From Chitinophaga pinensis (GTDB lineage: Bacteria > Bacteroidota > Bacteroidia > Chitinophagales > Chitinophagaceae): a stretch of DNA of 64,000 nt. The stretch's first letter is position 1; each line of letters begins with the position of its first letter. Both the position numbers and the translations under genes were made by a program. The notes below the pieces were generated by a model. It ran no database searches. It was given only the letters and a program-made list of their open reading frames with translations, and was not told where the DNA came from. Below, one piece after another: positions 1 to 8,879 of the stretch. The DNA lies in the NCBI GenBank assembly GCA_945865645.1, contig CAMBEI010000001.1, forward strand, positions 62,001 through 126,000, read 5' to 3'.

Positions 1-68
1 TACAAATGTAAGCTAAACTCGTTCATTTTTCAAGCTGGAAAACAAAACAGGCCTATTTATAGCTATTT

Positions 69-476
69 TTAGTTTAAATATTTCAATCTACACCAGATAT
101 AGGCAATGACCCCTCCAAAACTATCTGCCAACCAGTCAAAAATATCAAAACTACGGTCGGGTATAAAATACTTTTGAATAAACTCGGTGGCAAGGCCCCA
201 AATACAGACAGATATGACAATTTTAATGGCCGTACTCTTTTTTGCCTTATTCGCTATAGGTAATTTGGCAACTGGATAAATAAATAAAAAACTGAGCACT
301 GTAAACAAAGAAGCATGAATCCATTTGTCAAAATACGTTACGTTTAACAAACTTACCTCTGGAGGAATTACAGATGCGGGTAAACAAATTAATAGGAGCA
401 CAAGAAAAAACCAGATAATACCTGGGATAAATTTTTTAACTTGCGACTCGTTTAATGGAGTTGACTGATTACTCAT
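69..476 (-). CDS. VanZ-like family membrane protein
   Basis: A 135-residue protein with about four hydrophobic segments (around residues 17-37, 52-70, 83-100 and 113-130) and the arrangement of small VanZ-like proteins. A central F-D-K-W-I-H motif near residues 49-54 and a D-R-S-F-D-I-F-D-W-L-A-D-S-F-G segment near the C-terminus are typical of the family. VanZ itself gives low-level teicoplanin resistance, but the housekeeping members have no settled function. It starts 13 bases after gcvH ends, so the two are probably co-transcribed. The family call is fairly secure; the role is unknown. Confidence 0.75.
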   Translation of the reverse strand: MSNQSTPLNESQVKKFIPGIIWFFLVLLLICLPASVIPPEVSLLNVTYFDKWIHASLFTVLSFLFIYPVAKLPIANKAKKSTAIKIVISVCIWGLATEFIQKYFIPDRSFDIFDWLADSFGGVIAYIWCRLKYLN

Positions 477-489
477 GAATCATGTATTT

Positions 490-867
490 CTATCCTACAG
501 ATGCTGCGTAAACCTCGGCATTCATTAACTTTTCAAAATCTGTAACATCATTAACAGTCATTTTTACCATCCACCCTTTACCATATGGATCGTTGTTAAC
601 CAGCTCGGGTTGGCCATCAAGTGAAGAATTTGTTTCGGTAATAGTGCCTGCAACAGGTAAAAAAAGATCACTTACGGTTTTAACCGCTTCTACAGATCCA
701 AATACACTTTCGGCAGCTAATGCTTTACCCTTTGCGCTAATATCAATATACACAATATCACCCAACTCGTGTTGAGCAAAATCGGTAATACCAATCGTTG
801 CCGTAGTACCCTCTAAAGAAACCCATTCGTGATCTTTGGTGTATCTCAGATTTGCTGGAAAATTCAT
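490..867 (-). CDS. gcvH: Glycine cleavage system H protein
   Basis: This 125-residue protein is the lipoyl carrier of the glycine cleavage system, passing the aminomethyl group from P protein to T protein. It has normal family length. The lipoylation site is Lys63 in the S-V-E-A-V-K-T-V-S-D motif, and the N-terminal R-Y-T-K-D-H-E-W motif is intact. The P and T protein genes are not in this window, so the system is dispersed on the chromosome. It follows the cyclophilin gene by 72 bases and precedes the VanZ-like gene by 13, suggesting one transcription unit of unrelated functions. Confidence 0.97.
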   Translation of the reverse strand: MNFPANLRYTKDHEWVSLEGTTATIGITDFAQHELGDIVYIDISAKGKALAAESVFGSVEAVKTVSDLFLPVAGTITETNSSLDGQPELVNNDPYGKGWMVKMTVNDVTDFEKLMNAEVYAASVG

Positions 868-939
868 TTTATATATAATTTGTTGTTAACTAAATCATAT
901 GCAAATTAAGCATTTATCCCCATAGCTGCCAGAGATATC

Positions 940-1701
940 TTATTTTATCACCTCTATATACATATGTATATTGCTTAAAGGACGGTCGTACATTGATTTT
1001 TGTGCCGAAGCTATTTTATCAATAATATTAAGACCACTTTCTACCTCTCCAAATACGGTATAATCCATATCTAAAAAAGGAGTTCCCCCAATTGACTTAT
1101 ATAAATTGCGTTTTTTTAAACTATACTTTATACCTTTTTGCATTTCAATCATATTTAATTCATCGTCAGTTATCTTTTTTCCTTGAACTATATAAAATTG
1201 GCAACCACTGCTGGCTTTTTCTGGATTGTTAGTTCTGGCAGCCGCAAGCGCCCCTTTTTTATGAAATAAGGCAGTATCAAATTCGGCAGGAATAGTATAA
1301 CCTATATCGCCATTACCCAACATATCATTTGGTTGGGCATTTTTACTTTTGGGGTCGCCACCCTGTATCATAAAACCATTAATAATTCGGTGAAATAAAA
1401 GACTATCAAAAAAATGTGCGCTAGCTAGCTTAATGAAATTATCTCGATGCAAAGGTGTTTTATCATATAAGCGGACAATCATAACGCCTGAGTCGGTGGT
1501 AACTTTAACCCTTAACCCAGGCATAGTTAATGGCTTTTTAGTATTGGTTACAGGGTTTATTATTTTTTTTACAACGGTGGTTTTAATACCAGTTTTTTGC
1601 GCTACAGATTTTTTAATAACAGGCTTTGTAACTTGCGCATTCGTATTTAATGCAAAAAACGATACCAGTAAAAATGTAATTAAGGTTTTCATTTTATTCA
1701 T
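940..1701 (-). CDS. Secreted cyclophilin-type peptidylprolyl isomerase
   Basis: A 253-residue protein with a Sec signal peptide (residues 1-22, ending N-T-N-A before Q23), a basic low-complexity linker rich in Lys, Thr and Val (about 24-60), and a cyclophilin domain from about 64 to the end. The catalytic Arg105 lies in F-H-R-I-I-N-G-F followed by Q-G-G-D-P. It should catalyse cis-trans isomerisation of prolyl bonds in exported proteins in the periplasm. Compared with cytoplasmic PpiB it carries an insertion of about 20 residues after the A-R-T-N-N-P-E-K-A-S-S-G-C-Q-F-Y-I motif. It starts 9 bases after the upstream hypothetical gene ends, so the two form an operon. Confidence 0.92.
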   Translation of the reverse strand: MNKMKTLITFLLVSFFALNTNAQVTKPVIKKSVAQKTGIKTTVVKKIINPVTNTKKPLTMPGLRVKVTTDSGVMIVRLYDKTPLHRDNFIKLASAHFFDSLLFHRIINGFMIQGGDPKSKNAQPNDMLGNGDIGYTIPAEFDTALFHKKGALAAARTNNPEKASSGCQFYIVQGKKITDDELNMIEMQKGIKYSLKKRNLYKSIGGTPFLDMDYTVFGEVESGLNIIDKIASAQKSMYDRPLSNIHMYIEVIK

Positions 1702-1710
1702 AAAAAATAA

Positions 1711-2064
1711 TTAATCGATAAAATTTTGGTTTTGAAAGTATAATAAAATATGGTCTTTTAAAAAGTTTTCCTGCTCAATCATTATAAAACCAGGTAACGG
1801 CTTTAGCTGTTTAAAATGTGGCCATCCTTCTTCATCGTTTCCTTCTGGTAAGTAATACCCACTTAACGAAAGTACGGTACAAACAGCAATGTGCATTAAG
1901 TCTTGTTTTTCTTCTTTGCTAAAATCATGCTTACCACTACCTAGTTCCTGTATGCCAATTAAAAAAAGAATACCATCCATATCTGGTTTTATTCCAAAAC
2001 GTTCTTTTAACTTGATACGTAATTTAAGCCACCTTACCTGCAGATCGTCTTTTACATGTTGCAT
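1711..2064 (-). CDS. Conserved hypothetical protein
   Basis: A 117-residue soluble protein with no signal peptide and no membrane segment. It has a basic N-terminal helix (residues 1-25), a hydrophobic core around G-I-L-F-L-I-G-I-Q-E-L-G and a conserved-looking P-L-P-G-F-I motif near residue 88. I recognise it only as a type of small protein common in Bacteroidota genomes and know no function. It is the first gene of the minus-strand run that continues with the cyclophilin, gcvH and the VanZ-like gene, and it is divergent from serS. The start at 2064 leaves 140 bases for the two divergent promoters. Confidence 0.7.
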   Translation of the reverse strand: MQHVKDDLQVRWLKLRIKLKERFGIKPDMDGILFLIGIQELGSGKHDFSKEEKQDLMHIAVCTVLSLSGYYLPEGNDEEGWPHFKQLKPLPGFIMIEQENFLKDHILLYFQNQNFID

Positions 2065-2158
2065 GCTGCAAATATAATTAATGAATTGTTGCCGGCACTA
2101 ATTATAGAAATTAACACCTATGAAATATGATTTTATCAATTTAATACCGGTTCTTTTC

Positions 2159-2185
2159 TTTGCAGATATCTAAATTGTATCTTTG
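2159..2185 (+). promoter_or_regulatory. Predicted promoter of serS
   Basis: A perfect Bacteroidota -7 box TATCTTTG lies at 2178-2185, with a TTTG (-33-like) at 2159-2162. The 15-base spacing is shorter than the usual 19 or so. The start codon of serS follows 19 bases after the box. Confidence 0.55.
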
Positions 2186-2204
2186 TTAAAATTTTTTAGC
2201 AAAG

Positions 2205-3479
2205 ATGTTACAGATTAGTTATATCAGGCAGCAAACTACCTTAGTAAAAGAAAAATTAGCCATAAAAAATTTCAGTAATTTATCCCTTGTTGATACATTA
2301 CTTGAAACTGATGAGTTGCTGCGTAAAATAAAAACAGAAACAGAAACCCTACAGGCTGCAATTAATGCTGCTAGTAAAGAAATTGGCATGCTAATGGGTA
2401 AGGGTGAAAAAGAAGTAGCCGAAAATAAGAAGCTGGAAGTAACTGAACATAAATCTACATTACAAAGTCTTAATCAGCAACTAGCTGATGCTGAAAAATT
2501 ATTACATAATGAGTTGCTTTTATTACCTAATATGCCACATATTTCTGTTCCAAAAGGGAAAACCCCAGAAGAAAACGAACTGGTAAGAGAAGGTGGAATA
2601 AAACCTACACTACCACCAAACGCTTTGCCACATTGGGATTTAATAAAAAAATACGATTTAGTTGATTTTGAAACAGGAGCTAAAATTACGGGGAGTGGCT
2701 TTCCTTTATACAAAGGTAGAGGAGCTAAATTGCAACGTGCTTTAATTCAATATTTTTTAGATTATAATATTGATGCAGGTTATACAGAATATTTACCTCC
2801 GCTTTTGGTAAATGAAGCGTCGGCTTATGGTACAGGTCAACTGCCAGATAAAGAAGGCATGATGTATCATGCTACGGCTGATAATTTTTATTTAATTCCT
2901 ACTGCCGAAGTGCCTATTACTAATATTTATCGCGATGAAATTTTAAAAGAAACTGATTTGCCCATTAAGATGACGGCTTACACTCCTTGCTTTAGAAGAG
3001 AAGCAGGAAGTTTTGGTGCCGATGTACGAGGGTTGAACAGGGTTCACCAATTTGATAAGGTAGAGCTTGTACAAATTGTTCATCCCAAAAAAAGTTATGC
3101 AGTGTTGGAAGATATGGTAAACCACGTTGAGCATTTATTACTAGCTCTAAAATTACCCTATCGTATTTTACGTTTATGTGGGGGAGATATGAGTTTTGCA
3201 GCTGCACTTACCTATGATTTTGAAGTGTATAGCGCTGCCCAGCAAAAATGGCTAGAAGTTAGCTCTGTAAGTAATTTTGAAAATTTTCAAACCAACCGTT
3301 TAAAAATAAGATTTAAGGATGGAGATAGTAAAACTCAATTAGCCCATTCTTTAAATGGCTCATCACTTGCACTTCCAAGAATAGTAGCTTGTTTATTAGA
3401 AAACAACCAAACTGAAAATGGCATTGATTTACCAGCTGTATTACACAGTTATTTTGGCAATACTAAAATTTTAAGCTAA
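2205..3479 (+). CDS. serS: Seryl-tRNA synthetase
   Basis: This 424-residue class II synthetase charges tRNA-Ser with serine in the cytoplasm. Residues 1-105 form the long antiparallel coiled-coil tRNA-binding arm. The catalytic core follows, with motif 2 as P-C-F-R-R-E-A-G-S-F-G (261-271) and motif 3 as L-N-G-S-S-L-A-L-P-R near the C-terminus. Length is normal for the family. The start ATG lies 19 bases after a clear -7 box. It is a single-gene unit between a divergent operon and a convergent peptide transporter, with a large hairpin about 150 bases downstream. Confidence 0.98.
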   Translation: MLQISYIRQQTTLVKEKLAIKNFSNLSLVDTLLETDELLRKIKTETETLQAAINAASKEIGMLMGKGEKEVAENKKLEVTEHKSTLQSLNQQLADAEKLLHNELLLLPNMPHISVPKGKTPEENELVREGGIKPTLPPNALPHWDLIKKYDLVDFETGAKITGSGFPLYKGRGAKLQRALIQYFLDYNIDAGYTEYLPPLLVNEASAYGTGQLPDKEGMMYHATADNFYLIPTAEVPITNIYRDEILKETDLPIKMTAYTPCFRREAGSFGADVRGLNRVHQFDKVELVQIVHPKKSYAVLEDMVNHVEHLLLALKLPYRILRLCGGDMSFAAALTYDFEVYSAAQQKWLEVSSVSNFENFQTNRLKIRFKDGDSKTQLAHSLNGSSLALPRIVACLLENNQTENGIDLPAVLHSYFGNTKILS

Positions 3480-3634
3480 CCAGCTGTTTGTTTACAAAAT
3501 TTATGTAATCAGATTATAATTATAAATAATTTGTAAATAGAATGCATAGGTTACTTTTTTAAAAATATTTCTCAATAAAAAATCAAAAAAAATTAATCGG
3601 TATTTATATTATTAATGTTTGTTTGGGGATGTGC

Positions 3635-3709
3635 AAAAAATAGCTCCTACAAATTCGGGGAGTGTGCACCTAATAATTTTGCTATGCTTTTAGGTAGGGC
3701 TATTTTTTT
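3635..3709. terminator. Long hairpin between convergent genes (terminator or small RNA)
   Basis: The arms 3635-3650 (AAAAAATAGCTCCTAC) and 3694-3708 pair with a single bulge and end in a T-run. The roughly 43-base interior holds a second possible stem, ACCTAA at 3668-3673 with TTAGGT at 3690-3695. It sits between convergent serS and the first POT gene, so a bidirectional terminator is the simple reading. The large internal bubble would also fit a short structured RNA. Confidence 0.55.
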
Positions 3710-3730
3710 GCCGCTATTTTTAAATTAATT

Positions 3731-5215
3731 TTATTTTACTTCCTGCATAAGCTTTTTCACTAATGGCGATATCAACAAAAGAATTACGCCGGCGATTAAT
3801 GCATAAATAGCCAATTGTTTATACCCAGCAGTATATGCCTTTAATTTTTCGTTAAGCGTTGCGCCGTCATTTAATTTTGACATGCCAGCACCTAAAATGC
3901 CAGCTACATATTGCCCATATGCACTGGCAAGAAACCACATGCCCATCATTACGCCTTGCAAAGGTTTTGGCGAAAGTTTTGTCATAATTGATAGTCCAAT
4001 TGGAGATAAACACAATTCCCCGAAAGTAATAACAAGGTAAGCAAGTGTAAACACATCTAAAGAGGTTATCCCCTGCGCATTGGCAAAAAATACGGTAGCA
4101 AAAAAAATATAAAAAGATAGACTTAAAAATATAAATCCCAATCCAAATTTTACTACCGTGTTGGGTTCTATTCTTCTTTTACTTAGCCAAAGCCAGATGA
4201 TGCCAACGATAGGTGCAAAAATGATAACAAAAAGAGAATTAGCTGCATTATTTACGCCATTAGGATCTAGACTAATTACCCCTAACATTTGGTTATTGAG
4301 ATTGTTTGCAGCAAATAAACTTAGTGATCCGCCACTTTGTTCAAAAAAAGCCCAAAATAAAATTGAAAATATAATAAACACCAACGCCGCGAGTAATTTT
4401 TTTCTTTCAATCCATGTATATTTTGTCATTTCATAAAACAAATAGATTAAAGTGGCAGGACCAATGGTATACATAAACCAATCGGTATATTGGGTTTTTG
4501 CTACCATGGTCATAATTACTGGGATGATAAAAAGCGATCCTAAGTAAACGGCATATTCGTACCATTTTCTGTTTTTATGATCGTCCTTAAATGGAGAAAG
4601 CCCAATAGGACCTAGTTTTTTTTGTGTAAATATAAAAGTGAGTAAACTAATAGTCATCACAATCGCGGCAAAACCAAATGCGAGGTTCCAAGAATAATTT
4701 TTTCCAATGGCGATACAAGCATATCCGCCCAGTAAAGCACCTATATTTATTCCTGAATAAAATAACGAAAAGCCCGCATCCCTCCTGTTATCGCCATCTT
4801 TATAAAGACTGCCAACCATGGTGGAAATATTGGGTTTAAAAAACCCGGTGCCAATAATATTAAAGCTAATGCCTAAAAAGAAAAATTCTTTTGGGTCAAT
4901 GGCTAAAATGCAACTACCTGCAATCATTAAAAGTCCGCCCCAGAATAAAGATTTTCTAAATCCTAAAATTTTATCAGCAAATAAACCGCCAATAAAAGTA
5001 AAGGCGTAAACAAAAGCTTGCGTAGCGCCGTATTGCAAATTAGCTACATCATCTTTCATCATCAGTTGATTCACCATAAAGAATGTAAGCATACCTCGCA
5101 TGCCATAAAAACAAAATCGTTCCCACATTTCCGACAAAAATAGATACCACAGTTGCTTTGGATATTTACCTTCAAAATTTTGTATTTGTTCTAGTGTTAT
5201 CGCTTTATTTTCCAT
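3731..5215 (-). CDS. POT/PTR-family proton-coupled peptide transporter (copy 1)
   Basis: A 494-residue inner-membrane protein of the proton-dependent oligopeptide transporter family (MFS superfamily), with about 14 hydrophobic segments. The E-x-x-E-R motif is intact (E29, E32, R33 in S-E-M-W-E-R-F), as is the second family signature F-Y-S-G-I-N-I-G. It should import di- and tripeptides with protons. It is one of three adjacent paralogues on the same strand, 56 bases after copy 2, and uses the same M-W-E-R-F start to helix 1. Substrate preference cannot be read from the sequence. Confidence 0.93.
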   Translation of the reverse strand: MENKAITLEQIQNFEGKYPKQLWYLFLSEMWERFCFYGMRGMLTFFMVNQLMMKDDVANLQYGATQAFVYAFTFIGGLFADKILGFRKSLFWGGLLMIAGSCILAIDPKEFFFLGISFNIIGTGFFKPNISTMVGSLYKDGDNRRDAGFSLFYSGINIGALLGGYACIAIGKNYSWNLAFGFAAIVMTISLLTFIFTQKKLGPIGLSPFKDDHKNRKWYEYAVYLGSLFIIPVIMTMVAKTQYTDWFMYTIGPATLIYLFYEMTKYTWIERKKLLAALVFIIFSILFWAFFEQSGGSLSLFAANNLNNQMLGVISLDPNGVNNAANSLFVIIFAPIVGIIWLWLSKRRIEPNTVVKFGLGFIFLSLSFYIFFATVFFANAQGITSLDVFTLAYLVITFGELCLSPIGLSIMTKLSPKPLQGVMMGMWFLASAYGQYVAGILGAGMSKLNDGATLNEKLKAYTAGYKQLAIYALIAGVILLLISPLVKKLMQEVK

Positions 5216-5271
5216 GTTGGTTTTTTAAAATGCGGCATTGGCAAATTGTATTTTTAGTTTAGATATTTGTA

Positions 5272-6912
5272 TTAATTTACTCCTTTTTCTTTCATGATTC
5301 TGTTCAGCCATTTAAGCATGGCAAAAATTATAAAAGTGGCAAACAGTAGTAATGCAAAATTTACCCAAAAGAAATTTGCTTTATTCTCATACCCATCCCA
5401 CATTGTTGCCAATATGCCTGATAATTTATTACCGATTGAGGTGGCCAGAAACCAGCCACCCATCATCAGTGATGTTAAGCGAACTGGACTTAATTTTGAT
5501 ACCAACGACAATCCCATCGGACTTAATAATAATTCCCCAATGGTTACTACGCCATATGTTCCCATTAACCACCAAACACTCGCTTTTTCGGCACCATTAT
5601 TACAAGCATAAACTGCTGCAACCATTACCAATACAGATAACGCAGAGATAAATAAACCAACTGCAATTTTTGTTGCTGTAGATGGCTCTTTATTTTTACC
5701 TCTTAAAAATGCAAAAAATGCAAGTACCAACGGCGTTAATAAAATAACCCAACCTGGGTTTATTGATTGGCTTATGGGCGTAGCCCATAAGGTAGCTGTA
5801 CCACCATCGGCAGGAAGTTTATCTGCTTGTACATTTTTAAAATAAATCGGGTAATTATATTCCTTAATAACGTTACCTTCTTTATTTTTTTGTAATCTAA
5901 ACATACCATCGTATAAATCCACAGAATCTTTTTTATAAGTCATATCCTTAGCCTGATTTAATCCTTTAAAGATATCTGCCGCTGTTCCATTCACCTGCCT
6001 GTTGGTATAAGATTCTGCCCAGATGGTAAGTGCGGTTCCATTTTGCTTAAATACTGCCCAAAACATTACTACCGACGCAAAAATAGCCAACAAAGCAGCA
6101 ATAGATCTTTTTTCAGACGCCTCTGCTTTTATATAAAGTGAGGCATAAAAATAAATAACGGGTATGCAAGCAAAGATGAAAGCATCTGTGCTATCCGACC
6201 CAAAAATATTATTAGGTATTAACCAGCCAAGGATACCAGAAACTATTGCAGGAATAAATATGGTTACTACAATTTTTGTAAAAGGCATATCTTCTTTTGA
6301 CATCGCTTTTCTTATATCGCCTGATACATAATGTTTAGTGCCAAGCATAAAAATAATTACGCCCAAGAACATACCAATACCAGCGGCAACAAAAGCATAT
6401 TTCCAACCCCAAACAATAATAATGGCGGCACTAAAAAAATTACAAATGAAGGCGCCTATGTTGATGCCCATGTAAAAAATATTATAGCCTTCATCTTTTC
6501 TATGAATGAATGCAGGTGTATTATATAAATTGCCAAGCAGCGTGGAAATATTGGGTTTAAAAAAGCCATTGCCAAAAATAACCAGAGTCATACTTAGATA
6601 CAGCATGGGTAAACTATGCAGCGCCATTAGGCAGTAACCGGCACCCATCATCAAGCCGCCGGCAATTACAGATTTACGGTAACCAAAATATCGATCGGCC
6701 AACAAGCCACCAATAAATGGGGTAAGAAAAACCAGGGCAATAAAGGTGCCATACAAATCAGAGGCTTCTGAATTAGTCATGGCAAAACCATGCTCAACAT
6801 TTTTAAGGTATAATAAAAAGATACCGATCATCAGGTAGTACCCAAAGCGTTCCCACATTTCGGAGAAAAATAAATATGGTAGGGCTTTGGGATGTTTAGG
6901 GTTATTGCTCAT
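5272..6912 (-). CDS. POT/PTR-family peptide transporter (copy 2, with loop insertion)
   Basis: A 546-residue POT transporter with E18-x-x-E21-R22 in the first helix and the signature F-Y-M-G-I-N-I-G. It differs from its neighbours by an extra hydrophilic stretch of about 75 residues between roughly positions 305 and 385, rich in Lys, Asp and Asn. By topology this should lie on the periplasmic side between late helices. It lies between copies 1 and 3. A hairpin between it and copy 3 suggests a transcript separate from copy 3 but shared with copy 1. Confidence 0.92.
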   Translation of the reverse strand: MSNNPKHPKALPYLFFSEMWERFGYYLMIGIFLLYLKNVEHGFAMTNSEASDLYGTFIALVFLTPFIGGLLADRYFGYRKSVIAGGLMMGAGYCLMALHSLPMLYLSMTLVIFGNGFFKPNISTLLGNLYNTPAFIHRKDEGYNIFYMGINIGAFICNFFSAAIIIVWGWKYAFVAAGIGMFLGVIIFMLGTKHYVSGDIRKAMSKEDMPFTKIVVTIFIPAIVSGILGWLIPNNIFGSDSTDAFIFACIPVIYFYASLYIKAEASEKRSIAALLAIFASVVMFWAVFKQNGTALTIWAESYTNRQVNGTAADIFKGLNQAKDMTYKKDSVDLYDGMFRLQKNKEGNVIKEYNYPIYFKNVQADKLPADGGTATLWATPISQSINPGWVILLTPLVLAFFAFLRGKNKEPSTATKIAVGLFISALSVLVMVAAVYACNNGAEKASVWWLMGTYGVVTIGELLLSPMGLSLVSKLSPVRLTSLMMGGWFLATSIGNKLSGILATMWDGYENKANFFWVNFALLLFATFIIFAMLKWLNRIMKEKGVN

Positions 6913-6945
6913 GCTAATCGTTTTTTAGAATGGTAAGTTAAATAA

Positions 6946-6973
6946 AAAAAGGCGACTGTGAGATCGCCTTTTT
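6946..6973 (-). terminator. Intrinsic terminator after POT copy 3
   Basis: A perfect 10-bp stem AAAAAGGCGA/TCGCCTTTTT with an 8-base loop lies 19 bases beyond the stop of the copy 3 gene. It reads as a rho-independent terminator on the minus strand. Confidence 0.85.
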
Positions 6974-6991
6974 AAAAAAAATGAAATGAAA

Positions 6992-8668
6992 TTATCTTAC
7001 GCCATGCATCATCTTTTTTAATTTAGGTGTAAGCATAAACAGAAGCGCCGAAGCAATGCCGCACAAAACCACAAATACCATAAAAAATTCAAAAAGATTA
7101 TGAATAGTAAAACCTGCAAAGGTGGGATTGTAGGACCTTATTTGATTTTCGGCAAGTATTTGTAATTGTTGGGCAGATGGGGTTACTGTTTTATCCAACA
7201 CTGCCTGCAGGTCTATGCCTAGTTCTTTTGCTTTGGTAAATTTATCACCCGTTGCAGGCATAATAGAACCAAGTGTACCTGCCAGCGCATAACCTGATGC
7301 ATTGGATAAAAAGAACACACCATATAACAGGGAAGTAAATCTTTTTGGCGCCAGTTTACCAACCAATGAAAGTCCTATTGGCGACAGGCAAAGTTCACCA
7401 AAGGTTTGAATAAGGTATAACAATATCAGCCAGTGAATGGCCAATAAACCTGAATTGCCAAGGCCTTTTACATTATATGCAATGATAAAATAGCTCAGCG
7501 CAATCAAAGCCAAACCTATGGCCTGTTTAAAAGGCGAAATGGGTTCTTTGCCTTTTGCCCTTAATTTATCCCATAAGATACTGAACGGTATGGCAAAGGC
7601 AACTACAAATATCCCGTTAAAGATCTGCACCATGGATGGCGGCATTAACCAGCCAAAAAAGTTTCTGTCAGTTTGGTTATTGGCAATAAAAGTTAAGGAT
7701 GAGCCGGCCTGTTCAAATGCGGCCCAAAAGAAAATGATAAAGAAGGATACAATATATATTACCAATATCCTGTCGCGTTCCACTTTTGTAATGGAGCCGT
7801 CGGAAATGATCAAGCCTGCGAGTGTAAGGCCACTTGCATATATGATGGAGTAAATTACATTTTGACCCGCAAAGTATTTAAACACAACTGCTAAACCAAT
7901 GAAAGCCACACAGGCCAATACAAGCGATTTTGTTGAAAATGTAGCTTTCTGCGATTCGCCTTCTTCGTAATCTTCAGCTACATTTTTTGATGGTAAGCCA
8001 CCAATGGGCCGGCCTTCAGGAGTTCTTACATACTTGTCTTTTAGTAAAAAGAAAGTTGCCGTACCAATTAACATCGCAATAGCCGCTGCCAGGTAACCCC
8101 ATTTAAATGCATAAATATCTCTTACACCGTTTGCATCAACCACATCACCTATTAAAGGACATATTAACTGGCCCAAAAATGCACCTATATTAATACCCAT
8201 GTAAAAAATGGTGAAAGCAGTATCCAGTTTATTTCTTTCGGCCTTTGGATACAGGTTACTAACCATACTGGAAATATTAGGCTTGAAAAAACCATTACCC
8301 AGAATAATCACCCCCAATGCTATGTAAAGTAATGTTCTGGCAAGTTCCAGGTCAGAACTGAAAATAGATGCACTGAAAAACAAAAGCATTTGCCCTGAGG
8401 CCATCAATAAACCACCAAGCATTATACACAACCGGTTACCCAAAAAACGGTCGGCAATAAAACCTCCCAGCATGGGTGTTAAATAACAAAGACCAAGAAA
8501 TCCTCCATATATAATAGAAGACTGTTCTTCGCTCATCATTAAAGCGTTAACGATAAATAACGTTAATATGGTACGCATACCATAAAAGTTAAACCGCTCC
8601 CACATTTCGGTTCCAAAAAGAACCCATAACCCTTTGGGGTGACTTTGTTTTACTGCTTGTTCACTCAT
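6992..8668 (-). CDS. POT/PTR-family peptide transporter (copy 3)
   Basis: A 558-residue POT transporter with E21-x-x-E24-R25, the signature F-Y-M-G-I-N-I-G-A-F-L-G-Q, and a charged cytoplasmic loop near residues 215-240 (containing E-D-Y-E-E-G-E). A second hydrophilic insertion near residues 480-520 precedes the last helices. It is the first of the three tandem transporter genes in transcription order and has its own terminator, so it is probably a single-gene unit. The copies differ in length and loop sequences, so this is an old duplication rather than a recent one. Confidence 0.93.
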   Translation of the reverse strand: MSEQAVKQSHPKGLWVLFGTEMWERFNFYGMRTILTLFIVNALMMSEEQSSIIYGGFLGLCYLTPMLGGFIADRFLGNRLCIMLGGLLMASGQMLLFFSASIFSSDLELARTLLYIALGVIILGNGFFKPNISSMVSNLYPKAERNKLDTAFTIFYMGINIGAFLGQLICPLIGDVVDANGVRDIYAFKWGYLAAAIAMLIGTATFFLLKDKYVRTPEGRPIGGLPSKNVAEDYEEGESQKATFSTKSLVLACVAFIGLAVVFKYFAGQNVIYSIIYASGLTLAGLIISDGSITKVERDRILVIYIVSFFIIFFWAAFEQAGSSLTFIANNQTDRNFFGWLMPPSMVQIFNGIFVVAFAIPFSILWDKLRAKGKEPISPFKQAIGLALIALSYFIIAYNVKGLGNSGLLAIHWLILLYLIQTFGELCLSPIGLSLVGKLAPKRFTSLLYGVFFLSNASGYALAGTLGSIMPATGDKFTKAKELGIDLQAVLDKTVTPSAQQLQILAENQIRSYNPTFAGFTIHNLFEFFMVFVVLCGIASALLFMLTPKLKKMMHGVR

Positions 8669-8879
8669 GATTTGTAGTTTTTAAATGCTTGTTAGATGGT
8701 TTAGTTGCCCAAAATAGTGAAATTCTGTGGAGTTAAACCAAATTGAACATAGCTATTTTTAATCGGCACTTTAAAAAAACGGATATGTTGGCGACGTTCT
8801 TAAAATATATTGTGAAATAAGAATTTAGAATTTTAAATTCGCTCAGCATTTGTTCAAGCACCATTAATTCAATTTATTC

